Source of the DNA: Prinia subflava
Lineage: Eukaryota > Chordata > Aves > Passeriformes > Cisticolidae
Assembly: GCF_021018805.1 (NCBI RefSeq)
Contig: NW_026961083.1
Coordinates: 1-64,000, forward strand
Length of the DNA: 64,000 bases
Reading direction: 5' to 3'
The notes below the pieces were generated by a model. That model saw nothing but the letters and a program-made list of their open reading frames with translations. It did not search any database and was not told where the DNA came from. This document shows positions 10,692 through 24,163 of the stretch, one piece after another. Position numbers and translations under genes: made by a program. Position 1 is the stretch's first letter; each line of letters opens with the position of its first letter.

Positions 10692-12213
10692 TTAGGACCT
10701 AAATTGCTTGATTTCCACGGAAGAGCTCTGTAGAACACTATGCTTTGCTGTTGCTGTGTCGGTTTTCTCAAGAAACAAACCCTGTTTGTTCTCTGTACTT
10801 GCAGCGAGCAAAGAAGCTCTTGAAGACACGTACCTGCTTTCTAAACTACTGCCGTATATTTTTGTACCAGTTGGTGTATTCCTCGTCTGCAAAGCAGGAG
10901 CAAAGGCTTTAGGACCTAAATTGCTTGATTTCCTTGGAAGAGATATGTAGAACACTGTGCTTTGCTGTTACTGTGTTGGTTTTCTCAAGACACAAGCCTT
11001 GTTCGTTGTATGTGTTTCCAGCGAGCAGAAAAGCTGCTGCAGACACTTTCTTGCCCCTTTTCCACAAGTGAAGTATATTTGTACCAGTTGGTGTATTCCT
11101 CGTCTGCAGAGCAAGAGCAAAGGTTTTAGGATCTAAATTGCTTGTTTTCCATGGAAGAGCTATGTAGAACACTATGCTTTGCTGTTGCTGTGTTGGTTTT
11201 CTCAAGACACAAGTCCTGTTGGTTGTCTGTGTTTGCAGCAAGCAGAGAAGCTGCTGCAGACACTTTCTTGCTCCTTTTCCACAAGTGAAGTATATTTTGT
11301 ACCAGTTGGTGTATTCCTCGTCTGCAGAGCAAGAGCAAATATGTTAGGACTTAAATTGCTTGATTTCCATGGAAGAGCTATGTAGAACACTATGCTTTGC
11401 TGTTGCTGTGTTGGTTTTCTCAAGACACAACTCCTGTTGGTTGTCTGTGTTTGCAGCAAGCAGAGAAGCTGCTGCAGACACTTTCTTGCCCCTTTTCCAC
11501 AAGTGAAGTATATTTTGTACCAGTTGGTGTGTTCCTCGTCTGCAAAGCAAGATCAAAGGTCTTAGGACTTAAATTGCTTGATTTCATTGGAAGAGCTATT
11601 TAGAACACTATGCTTTGCTGTTGCTGTGTTGGTTTTCTAAAGACACAAGCCCTGTTTGTTCTCTGTGTTTTCAGCAAGCAGAGAAGCTGCTGCAGGCACT
11701 TTCTTGCCCCTTTTCCACAAGTGAAGTATATTTTGTACCAGTTGGTGTGTTCCTCGTCTGCAGAGCAAGAGCAAAGGTTTTAGGTTCTAAATTGCTTGAT
11801 TTCCATGGAAGAGCTCTGTAGAACACTATGCTTTGCTGTTGCTGTGTTGGTTTTCTCAGGACACAAGTCCTGTTGGTTGTCTGTGTTTGCAGCAAGCAGA
11901 GAAGCTCTTGAAGACACATACCTGCTTTCTCCACTACTGACGTATATTTTGTACCAGTTGGTGTGTTCCTCGTCTGCAAAGCAAGAGCAAATGTGTTAGG
12001 ACCTAAATTGCTTGATTTCCATGGAAGAGCTCTGTAGAACACTATGCTTTGCTGTTGCTGTGTTGGTTTTCTCAGGACACAAGTCCTGTTGGTTGTCTGT
12101 GTTTGCAGCAAGCAGAGAAGCTGCTGCAGACACTTTCTTGCCCCTTTTCCACAAGTGAAGTATATTTTGTACCAATTGGTGTATTCCTCGTCTGCAGAGC
12201 AAGAGCAAATATG
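10692..12213 (+). repeat. HOR unit, 7-mer (1,522 bp)
   Basis: Order C-F-A-A-K-B-A. There is one insertion (near 10860) and one deletion (near 11078). The A preceding K has the private 'acaactcctg'. Confidence 0.9.
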
Positions 12214-15037
12214 TTAGGACCTAAATTGCTTGTTTTCCACGGAAGAGCTCTGTAGAACACTATGCTTTGCTGTTGCTGTGTCGGTTTTCTCAAGAAACAA
12301 ACCCTGTTTGTTCTCTGTACTTGCAGCGAGCAAAGAAGCTCTTGAAGACACGTACCTGCTTTCTAAACTACTGCCGTATATTTTGTACCAGTTGGTGTAT
12401 TCCTCGTCTGCAGAGCAGGAGCAAAGGTTTTAGGACCTAAATTGCTTGATTTCCTTGGAAGAGATATGTAGAACACTGTGCTTTGCTGTTACTGTGTTGG
12501 TTTTCTCAAGACACAAGCCTTGTTGGTTGTATGTGTTTCCAGCGAGCAGAAAAGCTGCTGCAGACACTTTCTTGCCCTTTTCCACAAGTGAAGTATATTT
12601 TGTACCAGTTGGTGTATTCCTCGTCTGCAGAGCAAGAGCAAAGGTTTTAGGATCTAAATTGCTTGTTTTCCATGGAAGAGCTATGTAGAACACTATGCTT
12701 TGCTGTTGCTGTGTTGGTTTTCTCAAGACACAAGTCCTGTTGGTTGTCTGTGTTTGCAGCAAGCAGAGAAGCTGCTGCAGACACTTTCTTGCCCCTTTTC
12801 CGCAAGTGAAGTATATTTTGTACCAGTTGGTGTATTCCTCGTCTGCAGAGCAAGAGCAAATATGTTAGGACTTAAATTGCTTGTTTTCCATGGAAGAGCT
12901 ATGTAGAACACTATGCTTTGCTGTTGCTGTGTTGGTTTTCTCAGGACACAAGTCCTGTTGGTTGTCTGTGTTTGCAGCAAGCAGAGAAGCTCTTGAAGAC
13001 ACATACCTGCTTTCTCCACTACTGACGTATATTTTGTACCAGTTGGTGTGTTCCTCGTCTGCAAAGCAAGAGCAAATGTGTTAGGACCTAAATTGCTTGA
13101 TTTCCATGGAAGAGCTCTGTAGAACATTATGCTTTGCTGTTGCTGTGTTGGTTTTCTCAGGACACAAGTCCTGTTGGTTGTCTGTGTTTGCAGCAAGCAG
13201 AGAAGCTGCTGCAGACACTTTCTTGCCCCTTTTCCACAAGTGAAGTATATTTTGTACCAGTTGGTGTGTTCCTCGTCTGCAGAGCAAGAGCAAAGGTTTT
13301 AGGTTCTAAATTGCTTGATTTCCATGGAAGAGCTATGTAGAACACTATGCTTTGCTGTTGCTGTGTTGGTTTTCTCAAGATACAAGCCCTGTTGGTGTCT
13401 GTGTTTGCAGCAAGCAGAGAAGCTCTTGAAGACACGTACCTGCTTTCTCCAACTACTGACGTATATTTTGTACCAGTTGGTGTGTTCCTCGTCTGCAAAG
13501 CAAGAGCAAATGTGTTAGGACCTAAATTGCTTGATTTCCATGGAAGAGCTCTGTAGAACACTATGCTTTGCTGTTGCTGTGTTGGTTTTCTCAGGACACA
13601 AGTCCTGTTGGTTGTCTGTGTTTGCAGCAAGCAGAGAAGCTGCTGCAGACACTTTCTTGCCCCCTTTTCCACAAGTGAAGTATATTTTGTACCAGTTGGT
13701 GTATTCCTCGTCTGCAGAGCAAGAGCAAATATGTTAGGACCTAAATTGCTTGATTTCCACGGAAGAGCTCTGTAGAACACTATGCTTTGCTGTTGCTGTG
13801 TCGGTTTTCTCAAGAAACAAACCCTGTTTGTTCTCTGTACTTGCAGCGAGCAAAGAAGCTCTTGAAGACAACGTACCTGCTTTCTAAACTACTGCCGTAT
13901 ATTTTGTACCAGTTGGTGTATTCCTCGTCTGCAGAGCAGGAGCAATGGTTTTAGGACCTAAATTGCTTGATTTCCTTGGAAGAGCTATGTAGAACACTGT
14001 GCTTTGCTGTTACTGTGTTGGTTTTCTCAAGACACAAGCCTTGTTGGTTGTATGTGTTTCCAGCGAGCAGAAAAGCTGCTGCAGACACTTTCTTGCCCCT
14101 TTTCCACAAGTGAAGTATATTTTGTACCAGTTGGTGTATTCCTCGTCTGCAGAGCAAGAGCAAAGGTTTTAGGATCTAAATTGCTTGTTTTCCATGGAAG
14201 AGCTATGTAGAACACTATGCTTTGCTGTTGCTGTGTTGGTTTTCTCAAGACACAAGTCCTGTTGGTTGTCTGTGTTTGCAGCAAGCAGAGAAGCTGCCTG
14301 CAGACACTTTCTTGCCCCTTTTCCACAAGTGAAGTATATTTTGTACCAGTTGGTGTATTCCTCGTCTGCAGAGCAAGAGCAAATATGTTAGGACTTAAAT
14401 TGCTTGATTTCCATGGAAGAGCTATGTAGAACACTATGCTTTGCTGTTGCTGTGTTGGTTTTCTCAGGACACAAGTCCTGTTGGTTGTCTGTGTTTGCAG
14501 CAAGCAGAGAAGCTCTTGAAGACACATACCTGCTTTCTCCACTACTGACGTATATTTTGTACCAGTTGGTGTGTTCCTCGTCTGCAAAGCAAGAGCAAAT
14601 GTGTTAGGACCTAAATTGCTTGATTTCCATGGAAGAGCTCTGTAGAACATTATGCTTTGCTGTTGCTGTGTTGGTTTTCTCAGGACACAAGTCCTGTTGG
14701 TTGTCTGTGTTTGCAGCAAGCAGAGAAGCTGCTGCAGACACTTTCTTGCCCCTTTTCCACAAGTGAAGTATATTTTGTACCAGTTGGTGTATTCCTCGTC
14801 TGCAGAGCAAGAGCAAATGTGTTAGGACCTAAATTGCTTGATTTCCACGGAAGAGCTATGTAGAACACTATGCTTTGCTGTTGCTGTGTGGTTTTCTCAA
14901 GACACAAGTCCTGTTTGTTGTCTGTGTTTTCAGCAAGTAGAGAAGCTGCTGCAAACAGTTTCTTGCCGCTTTTCAGTACTGACGTATATTTTGTACCAGT
15001 TGGTGAATTCCTCATCTACAGAGCAAGAGCAAAGGTT
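11780..15037 (+). repeat. Segment duplicated at 17428-20685
   Basis: Offset 5,646-5,651 bp, varying only because of indels. Shared private variants are accaattggtg (12175 and 17823), tgttttccacgg, ttccgcaagtg (12802 and 18451) and gagcaatggtt. Confidence 0.87.
12214..13733 (+). repeat. HOR unit, 7-mer (1,520 bp)
   Basis: Order C-F-A-B-A-B-A. It shares tgttttccacgg and ttccgcaagtg with the unit at 17862-19381, about 5.65 kb away. Four compensating indels. Confidence 0.9.
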
Positions 15038-15906
15038 TTAGGATCTAAATTGCTTGATTTCCATGGAAGAGCTATGTAGAACACTGTGCTTTGCTGTTAC
15101 TGTGTTGGTTTTCTCAAGACACAAGTCCTGTTGGTTGTCTGTGTTTGCAGCAAGCAGAGAAGCTGCTGCAGACACTTTCTTGCCCCTTTTCCACAAGTGA
15201 AGTATATTTTGTACCAGTTGGTGTGTTCCTCGTCTGCAAAGCAAGATCAAAGGTCTTAGGACTTAAATTGCTTGATTTCATTGGAAGAGCTATTTAGAAC
15301 ACTATGCTTTGCTGTTGCTGTGTTGGTTTTCTAAAGACACAAGCCCTGTTTGTTCTCTGTGTTTTCAGCAAGCAGAGAAGCTGCTGCAGCACTTTCTTGC
15401 CCCTTTTCCACAAGTGAAGTATATTTTGTACCAGTTGGTGTGTTCCTCGTCTGCAGAGCAAGAGCAAAGGTTTTAGGTTCTAAATTGCTTGATTTCCATG
15501 GAAGAGCTATGTAGAACACTATGCTTTGCTGTTGCTGTGTTGGTTTTCTCAAGATACAAGCCCTGTTGGTTGTCTGTGTTTGCAGCAAGCAGAGAAGCTC
15601 TTGAAGACACGTACCTGCTTTCTCCACTACTGACGTATATTTTGTACCAGTTGGTGTGTTCCTCGTCTGCAAAGCAAGAGCAAATGTGTTAGGACCTAAA
15701 TTGCTTGATTTCCATGGAAGAGCTCTGTAGAACACTATGCTTTGCTGTTGCTGTGTTGGTTTTCTCAGGACACAAGTCCTGTTGGTTGTCTGTGTTTGCA
15801 GCAAGCAGAGAAGCTGCTGCAGACACTTTCTTGCCCCTTTTCCACAAGTGAAGTATATTTTGTACCAGTTGGTGTATTCCTCGTCTGCAGAGCAAGAGCA
15901 AATATG
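13734..15906 (+). repeat. HOR unit, 10-mer (2,173 bp)
   Basis: Order C-F-A-B-A-D-A-K-B-A. It reads as a D-containing HOR fused to the K-B-A end of another. Five indels, including two deletions in the D monomer. Confidence 0.88.
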
Positions 15907-17861
15907 TTAGACCTAAATTGCTTGATTTCCACGGAAGAGCTCTGTAGAACACTATGCTTTGCTGTTGCTGTGTCGGTTTTCTCAAGAAACAAACCCTGTT
16001 TGTTCTCTGTACTTGCAGCGAGCAAAGAAGCTCTTGAAGACACGTACCTGCTTTCTAAACTACTGCCGTATATTTGTACCAGTTGGTGTATTCCTCGTCT
16101 GCAGAGCAGGGAGCAAAGGTTTTAGGACCTAAATTGCTTGATTTCCTTGGAAGAGATATGTAGAACACTGTGCTTTGCTGTTACTGTGTTGGTTTTCTCA
16201 AGACACAAGCCTTGTTGCTTGTATGTGTTTCCAGCGAGCAGAAAAGCTGCTGCAGACACTTTCTTGCCCCTTTTCCACAAGTGAAGTATATTTTGTACCA
16301 GTTGGTGTATTCCTCGTCTGCAGAGCAAGAGCAAAGGTTTTAGGATCTAAATTGCTTGTTTTCCATGGAAGAGCTATGTAGAACACTATGCTTTGCTGTT
16401 ACTGTGTTGGTTTTCTCAAGACACAAGTCCTGTTGGTTGTCTGTGTTTTGCAGCAAGCAGAGAAGCTGCTGCAGACACTTTCTTGCCCCTTTTCCACAAG
16501 TGAAGTATATTTTGTACCAGTTGGTGTATTCCTCGTCTGCAGAGTCAAGAGCAAATATGTTAGGACTTAAATTGCTTGTTTTCCATGGAAGAGCTATGTA
16601 GAACACTATGCTTTGCTGTTGCTGTGTTGGTTTTCTCAGGACACAAGTCCTGTTGGTTGTCTGTGTTTGCAGCAAGCAGAGAAGCTCTTGAAGACACATA
16701 CCTGCTTTCTCCACTACTGACGTATATTTTGTACCAGTTGGTGTGTTCCTCGTCTGCAAAGCAAGAGCAAATGTGTTAGGACCTAAATTGCTTGATTTCC
16801 ATGGAAGAGCTCTGTAGAACATTATGCTTTGCTGTTGCTGTGTTGGTTTTCTCAGGACACAAGTCCTGTTGGTTGTCTGTGTTTGCAGCAAGCAGAGAAG
16901 CTGCTGCAGACACTTTCTTGCCCCTTTTCCACAAGTGAAGTATATTTTGTACCAGTTGGTGTGTTCCTCGTCTGCAGAGCAAGAGCAAAGGTTTTAGGTT
17001 CTAAATTGCTTGATTTCCATGGAAGAGCTATGTAGAACACTATGCTTTGCTGTTGCTGTGTTGGTTTTCTCAAGATACAAGCCCTGTTGGTTGTCTGTGT
17101 TTGCAGCAAGCAGAGAAGCTCTTGAAGACACGTACCTGCTTTCTCCACTACTGACGTATATTTTGTACCAGTTGGTGTGTTCCTCGTCTGCAAAGCAAGA
17201 GCAAATGTGTTAGGACCTAAATTGCTTGATTTCCATGGAAGAGCTCTGTAGAACATTATGCTTTGCTGTTGCTGTGTTGGTTTTCTCAGGACACAAGTCC
17301 TGTTGGTTGTCTGTGTTTGCAGCAAGCAGAGAAGCTGCTGCAGGCACTTTCTTGCCCCTTTTCCACAAGTGAAGTATATTTTGTACCAGTTGGTGTATTC
17401 CTCGTCTGCAGAGCAAGAGCAAATATGTTAGGACTTAAATGGCTTGTTTTCCATGGAAGAGCTATGTAGAACACTATGCTTTGCTGTTGCTGTGTTGGTT
17501 TTCTCAGGACACAAGTCCTGTTGGTTGTCTGTGTTTGCAGCAAGCAGAGAAGCTCTTGAAGACACATACCTGCTTTCTCCACTACTGACGTATATTTTGT
17601 ACCAGTTGGTGTGTTCCTCGTCTGCAAAGCAAGAGCAAATGTGTTAGGACCTAAATTGCTTGATTTCCATGGAAGAGCTCTGTAGAACACTATGCTTTGC
17701 TGTTGCTGTGTTGGTTTTCTCAGGACACAAGTCCTGTTGGTTGTCTGTGTTTGCAGCAAGCAGAGAAGCTGCTGCAGACACTTTCTTGCACCTTTTCCAC
17801 AAGTGAAGTATATTTTGTACCAATTGGTGTATTCCTCGTCTGCAGAGCAAGAGCAAATATG
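15907..17861 (+). repeat. HOR unit, 9-mer (1,955 bp)
   Basis: Order C-F-A-B-A-B-A-B-A, with three consecutive B-A dimers. Five indels lie in the first three monomers, and the remaining six monomers have exact lengths. Confidence 0.88.
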
Positions 17862-19381
17862 TTAGGACCTAAATTGCTTGTTTTCCACGGAAGAGCTCTG
17901 TAGGAAACACTATGCTTTGCTGTTGCTGTGTCGGTTTTCTCAGAAACAAACCCTGTTTGTTCTCTGTACTTGCAGCGAGCAAAGAAGCTCTTGAAGACAC
18001 GTACCTGCTTTCTAAACTACTGCCGTATATTTTGTACCAGTTGGTGTATTCCTCGTCTGCAGAGCAGGAGCAAAGGTTTTAGGACCTAAATTGCTTGATT
18101 TCCTTGGAAGAGATATGTAGAACACTGTGCTTTGCTGTTACTGTGTTGGTTTTCTCAAGACACAAGCCTTGTTGGTTGTATGTGTATTCCAGCGAGCAGA
18201 AAAGCTGCTGCAGACACTTTCTTGCCCCTTTTCCACAAGTGAAGTATATTTTGTACCAGTTGGTGTATTCCTCGTCTGCAGAGCAAGAGCAAAGGTTTTA
18301 GGATCTAAATTGCTTGTTTTCCATGGAAGAGCTATGTAGAACACTATGCTTTGCTGTTGCTGTGTTGGTTTTCTCAAGACACAAGTCCTGTTGGTTGTCT
18401 GTGTTTGCAGCAAGCAGAGAAGGCTGCAGACACTTTCTTGCCCCTTTTCCGCAAGTGAAGTATATTTTGTACCAGTTGGTGTATTCCTCGTCTGCAGAGC
18501 AAGAGCAAATATGTTAGGACTTAAATTGCTTGTTTTCCATGGAAGAGCTATGTAGAACACTATGCTTTGCTGTTGCTGTGTTGGTTTTCTCAGGACACAA
18601 GTCCTGTTGGTTGTCTGTGTTTGCAGCAAGCAGAGAAGCTCTTGAAGACACATACCTGCTTTCTCCACTACTGACGTATATTTTGTACCAGTTGGTGTGT
18701 TCCTCGTCTGCAAAGCAAGAGCAAATGTGTTAGGACCTAAATTGCTTGATTTCCATGGAAGAGCTCTGTAGAACATTATGCTTTGCTGTTGCTGTGTTGG
18801 TTTTCTCAGGACACAAGTCCTGTTGGTTGTCTGTGTTTGCAGCAAGCAGAGAAGCTGCTGCAGGCACTTTCTTGCCCCTTTTCCACAAGTGAAGTATATT
18901 TTGTACCAGTTGGTGTGTTCCTCGTCTGCAGAGCAAGAGCAAAGGTTTTAGGTTCTAAATTGCTTGATTTCCATGGAAGAGCTATGTAGAACACTATGCT
19001 TTGCTGTTGCTGTGTTGGTTTTCTCAAGATACAAGCCCTGTTGGTTGTCTGTGTTTGCAGCAAGCAGAGAAGCTCTTGAAGACACGTACCTGCTTTCTCC
19101 ACTACTGACGTATATTTTGTACCAGTTGGTGTGTTCCTCGTCTGCAAAGCAAGAGCAAATGTGTTAGGACCTAAATTGCTTGATTTCCATGGAAGAGCTC
19201 TGTAGAACACTATGCTTTGCTGTTGCTGTGTTGGTTTTCTCAGGACACAAGTCCTGTTGGTTGTCTGTGTTTGCAGCAAGCAGAGAAGCTGCTGCAGGCA
19301 CTTTCTTGCCCCTTTTCCACAAGTGAAGTATATTTTGTACCAGTTGGTGTATTCCTCGTCTGCAGAGCAAGAGCAAATATG
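17862..19381 (+). repeat. HOR unit, 7-mer (1,520 bp)
   Basis: Order C-F-A-B-A-B-A. It contains the last events of the left indel cluster: +2 near 17905, -1 near 17942, +1 near 18186 and -2 near 18421. After that, lengths are exact. Confidence 0.9.
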
Positions 19382-21121
19382 TTAGGACCTAAATTGCTTG
19401 ATTTCCACGGAAGAGCTCTGTAGAACACTATGCTTTGCTGTTGCTGTGTCGGTTTTCTCAAGAAACAAACCCTGTTTGTTCTCTGTACTTGCAGCGAGCA
19501 AAGAAGCTCTTGAAGACACGTACCTGCTTTCTAAACTACTGCCGTATATTTTGTACCAGTTGGTGTATTCCTCGTCTGCAGAGCAGGAGCAATGGTTTTA
19601 GGACCTAAATTGCTTGATTTCCTTGGAAGAGCTATGTAGAACACTGTGCTTTGCTGTTACTGTGTTGGTTTTCTCAAGACACAAGCCTTGTTGGTTGTAT
19701 GTGTTTCCAGCGAGCAGAAAAGCTGCTGCAGACACTTTCTTGCCCCTTTTCCACAAGTGAAGTATATTTTGTACCAGTTGGTGTATTCCTCGTCTGCAGA
19801 GCAAGAGCAAAGGTTTTAGGATCTAAATTGCTTGTTTTCCATGGAAGAGCTATGTAGAACACTATGCTTTGCTGTTGCTGTGTTGGTTTTCTCAAGACAC
19901 AAGTCCTGTTGGTTGTCTGTGTTTGCAGCAAGCAGAGAAGCTGCTGCAGACACTTTCTTGCCCCTTTTCCACAAGTGAAGTATATTTTGTACCAGTTGGT
20001 GTATTCCTCGTCTGCAGAGCAAGAGCAAATATGTTAGGACTTAAATTGCTTGATTTCCATGGAAGAGCTATGTAGAACACTATGCTTTGCTGTTGCTGTG
20101 TTGGTTTTCTCAGGACACAAGTCCTGTTGGTTGTCTGTGTTTGCAGCAAGCAGAGAAGCTCTTGAAGACACATACCTGCTTTCTCCACTACTGACGTATA
20201 TTTTGTACCAGTTGGTGTGTTCCTCGTCTGCAAAGCAAGAGCAAATGTGTTAGGACCTAAATTGCTTGATTTCCATGGAAGAGCTCTGTAGAACATTATG
20301 CTTTGCTGTTGCTGTGTTGGTTTTCTCAGGACACAAGTCCTGTTGGTTGTCTGTGTTTGCAGCAAGCAGAGAAGCTGCTGCAGACACTTTCTTGCCCCTT
20401 TTCCACAAGTGAAGTATATTTTGTACCAGTTGGTGTATTCCTCGTCTGCAGAGCAAGAGCAAATGTGTTAGGACCTAAATTGCTTGATTTCCACGGAAGA
20501 GCTATGTAGAACACTATGCTTTGCTCTTGCTGTGTTGGTTTTCTCAAGACACAAGTCCTGTTTGTTGTCTGTGTTTTCAGCAAGTAGAGAAGCTGCTGCA
20601 AACAGTTTCTTGCCGCTTTTCCAGTACTGACGTATATTTTGTACCAGTTGGTGAATTCCTCGTCTACAGAGCAAGAGCAAAGGTTTTAGGATCTAAATTG
20701 CTTGATTTCCATGGAAGAGCTATGTAGAACACTGTGCTTTGCTGTTACTGTGTTGGTTTTCTCAAGACACAAGTCCTGTTGGTTGTCTGTGTTTGCAGCA
20801 AGCAGAGAAGCTGCTGCAGACACTTTCTTGCTCCTTTTCCACAAGTGAAGTATATTTTGTACCAGTTGGTGTATTCCTCGTCTGCAAAGCAAGAGCAAAT
20901 GTGTTAGGACCTAAATTGCTTGATTTCCATGGAAGAGCTCTGTAGAACATTATGCTTTGCTGTTGTTGTGTTGGTTTTCTCAGGACACAAGTCCTGTTGG
21001 TTGTCTGTGTTTGCAGCAAGCAGAGAAGCTGCTGCAGACACTTTCTTGCCCCTTTTCCACAAGTGAAGTATATTTTGTACCAGTTGGTGTATTCCTCGTC
21101 TGCAGAGGAAGAGCAAATATG
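19382..21121 (+). repeat. HOR unit, 8-mer (1,740 bp)
   Basis: Order C-F-A-B-A-D-A-A. It is a clean counterpart of 13734-15037 and of 42863-44602. Confidence 0.92.
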
Positions 21122-22643
21122 TTAGGACCTAAATTGCTTGATTTCCACGGAAGAGCTCTGTAGAACACTATGCTTTGCTGTTGCTGTGTCGGTTTTCTCA
21201 AGAAACAAACCCTGTTTGTTCTCTGTGTTTGCAGCAAGCAGAGAAGCTCTTGTAGACACGTACCTGCTTTCTAAACTACTGCCGTATATTTTGTACCAGT
21301 TGGTGTATTCCTCGTCTGGAGAGCAGGAGCAAAGGTTTTAGGACCTAAATTGCTTGATTTCCTTGGAAGAGATATGTAGAACACTGTGCTTTGCTGTTAC
21401 TGTGTTGGTTTTCTCAAGACACAAGCCTTGTTCGTTGTATGTGTTTCCAGCAAGCAGAAAAGCTGCTGCAGACACTTTCTTGCCCCTTTTCCACAAGTGA
21501 AGTATATTTTGTACCAGTTGGTGTATTCCTCGTCTGCAGAGCAAGAGCAAAGGTTTTAGGATTTAAATTGCTTGTTTTCCATGGAAGAGCTATGTAGAAC
21601 ACTATGCTTTGCTGTTGCTGTGTTGGTTTTCTCAAGACACAAGTCCTGTTGGTTGTCTGTGTTTGCAGCGAGCAGAGAAGCTGCTGCAGACACTTTCTTG
21701 CTCCTTTTCCACAAGTGAAGTATATTTTGTACCAGTTGGTGTATTCCTCGTCTGCAGAGCAAGAGCAAATATGTTAGGACTTAAATTGCTTGATTTCCAT
21801 GGAAGAGCTATGTAGAACACTATGCTTTGCTGTTGCTGTGTTGGTTTTCTCAAGACACAACTCCTGTTGGTTGTCTGTGTTTGCAGCAAGCAGAGAAGCT
21901 GCTGCAGACACTTTCTTGCCCCTTTTCCACAAGTGAAGTATATTTTGTACCAGTTGGTGTGTTCCTCGTCTGCAAAGCAAGATCAAAGGTCTTAGGACTT
22001 AAATTGCTTGATTTCATTGGAAGAGCTATTTAGAACACTATGCTTTGCTGTTGCTGTGTTGGTTTTCTAAAGACACAAGCCCTGTTTGTTCTCTGTGTTT
22101 TCAGCAAGCAGAGAAGCTGCTGCAGGCACTTTCTTGCCCCTTTTCCACAAGTGAAGTATATTTTGTACCAGTTGGTGTGTTCCTCGTCTGCAGAGCAAGA
22201 GCAAAGGTTTTAGGTTCTAAATTGCTTGATTTCCATGGAAGAGCTATGTAGAACACTATGCTTTGCTGTTGCTGTGTTGGTTTTCTCAAGATACAAGCCC
22301 TGTTGGTTGTCTGTGTTTGCAGCAAGCAGAGAAGCTCTTGAAGACACGTACCTGCTTTCTCCACTACTGACGTATATTTTGTACCAGTTGGTGTGTTCCT
22401 CGTCTGCAAAGCAAGAGCAAATGTGTTAGGACCTAAATTGCTTGATTTCCATGGAAGAGCTCTGTAGAACACTATGCTTTGCTGTTGCTGTGTTGGTTTT
22501 CTCAGGACACAAGTCCTGTTGGTTGTCTGTGTTTGCAGCAAGCAGAGAAGCTGCTGCAGACACTTTCTTGCCCCTTTTCCACAAGTGAAGTATATTTTGT
22601 ACCAGTTGGTGTATTCCTCGTCTGCAGAGCAAGAGCAAATATG
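21122..22643 (+). repeat. HOR unit, 7-mer (1,522 bp)
   Basis: Order C'-F-A-A-K-B-A. The A before K has acaactcctg. Confidence 0.92.
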
Positions 22644-24163
22644 TTAGGACCTAAATTGCTTGATTTCCACGGAAGAGCTCTGTAGAACACTATGCTTTGC
22701 TGTTGCTGTGTCGGTTTTCTCAAGAAACAAACCCTGTTTGTTCTTTGTACTTGCAGCGAGCAAAGAAGCTCTTGAAGACACGTACCTGCTTTCTAAACTA
22801 CTGCCGTATATTTTGTACCAGTTGGTGTATTCCTCGTCTGCAGAGCAGGAGCAATGGTTTTAGGACCTAAATTGCTTGATTTCCTTGGAAGAGCTATGTA
22901 GAACACTGTGCTTTGCTGTTACTGTGTTGGTTTTCTCAAGACACAAGCCTTGTTGCTTGTATGTGTTTCCAGCGAGCAGAAAAGCTGCTGCAGACACTTT
23001 CTTGCCCCTTTTCCACAAGTGAAGTATATTTTGTACCAGTTGGTGTATTCCTCGTCTGCAGAGCAAGAGCAAAGGTTTTAGGATCTAAATTGCTTGTTTT
23101 CCATGGAAGAGCTATGTAGAACACTATGCTTTGCTGTTACTGTGTTGGTTTTCTCAAGACACAAGTCCTGTTGGTTGTCTGTGTTTGCAGCAAGCAGAGA
23201 AGCTGCTGCAGACACTTTCTTGCCCCTTTTCCACAAGTGAAGTATATTTTGTACCAGTTGGTGTATTCCTCGTCTGCAGAGCAAGAGCAAATATGTTAGG
23301 ACTTAAATTGCTTGTTTTCCATGGAAGAGCTATGTAGAACACTATGCTTTGCTGTTGCTGTGTTGGTTTTCTCAGGACACAAGTCCTGTTGGTTGTCTGT
23401 GTTTGCAGCAAGCAGAGAAGCTCTTGAAGACACATACCTGCTTTCTCCACTACTGACGTATATTTTGTACCAGTTGGTGTGTTCCTCGTCTGCAAAGCAA
23501 GAGCAAATGTGTTAGGACCTAAATTGCTTGATTTCCATGGAAGAGCTCTGTAGAACATTATGCTTTGCTGTTGCTGTGTTGGTTTTCTCAGGACACAAGT
23601 CCTGTTGGTTGTCTGTGTTTGCAGCAAGCAGAGAAGCTGCTGCAGACACTTTCTTGCCCCTTTTCCACAAGTGAAGTATATTTTGTACCAGTTGGTGTGT
23701 TCCTCGTCTGCAGAGCAAGAGCAAAGGTTTTAGGTTCTAAATTGCTTGATTTCCATGGAAGAGCTATGTAGAACACTATGCTTTGCTGTTGCTGTGTTGG
23801 TTTTCTCAAGATACAAGCCCTGTTGGTTGTCTGTGTTTGCAGCAAGCAGAGAAGCTCTTGAAGACACGTACCTGCTTTCTCCACTACTGACGTATATTTT
23901 GTACCAGTTGGTGTGTTCCTCGTCTGCAAAGCAAGAGCAAATGTGTTAGGACCTAAATTGCTTGATTTCCATGGAAGAGCTCTGTAGAACATTATGCTTT
24001 GCTGTTGCTGTGTTGGTTTTCTCAGGACACAAGTCCTGTTGGTTGTCTGTGTTTGCAGCAAGCAGAGAAGCTGCTGCAGGCACTTTCTTGCCCCTTTTCC
24101 ACAAGTGAAGTATATTTTGTACCAGTTGGTGTATTCCTCGTCTGCAGAGCAAGAGCAAATATG
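22644..24163 (+). repeat. HOR unit, 7-mer (1,520 bp)
   Basis: Order C-F-A-B-A-B-A. The A at 23078 has gttactg, as does its counterpart at 16340. Confidence 0.92.

Larger units (their letters stand above)
5837..18421. other. Cluster of 33 short indels (probable consensus-error tract)
   Basis: Comparison with neighbouring copies of the same class shows 33 events (19 insertions, 14 deletions, all 1 bp except +2 near 17905 and -2 near 18421). Examples are near 5837, 6041, 7790, 8682, 9133, 10263, 11078, 12575, 13664, 14297, 15388, 16073, 16545 and 18186. Left of this tract every monomer is exactly 216 or 218 bp. To its right the only deviations are near 34310 and at 61693-61830. Confidence 0.85.
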
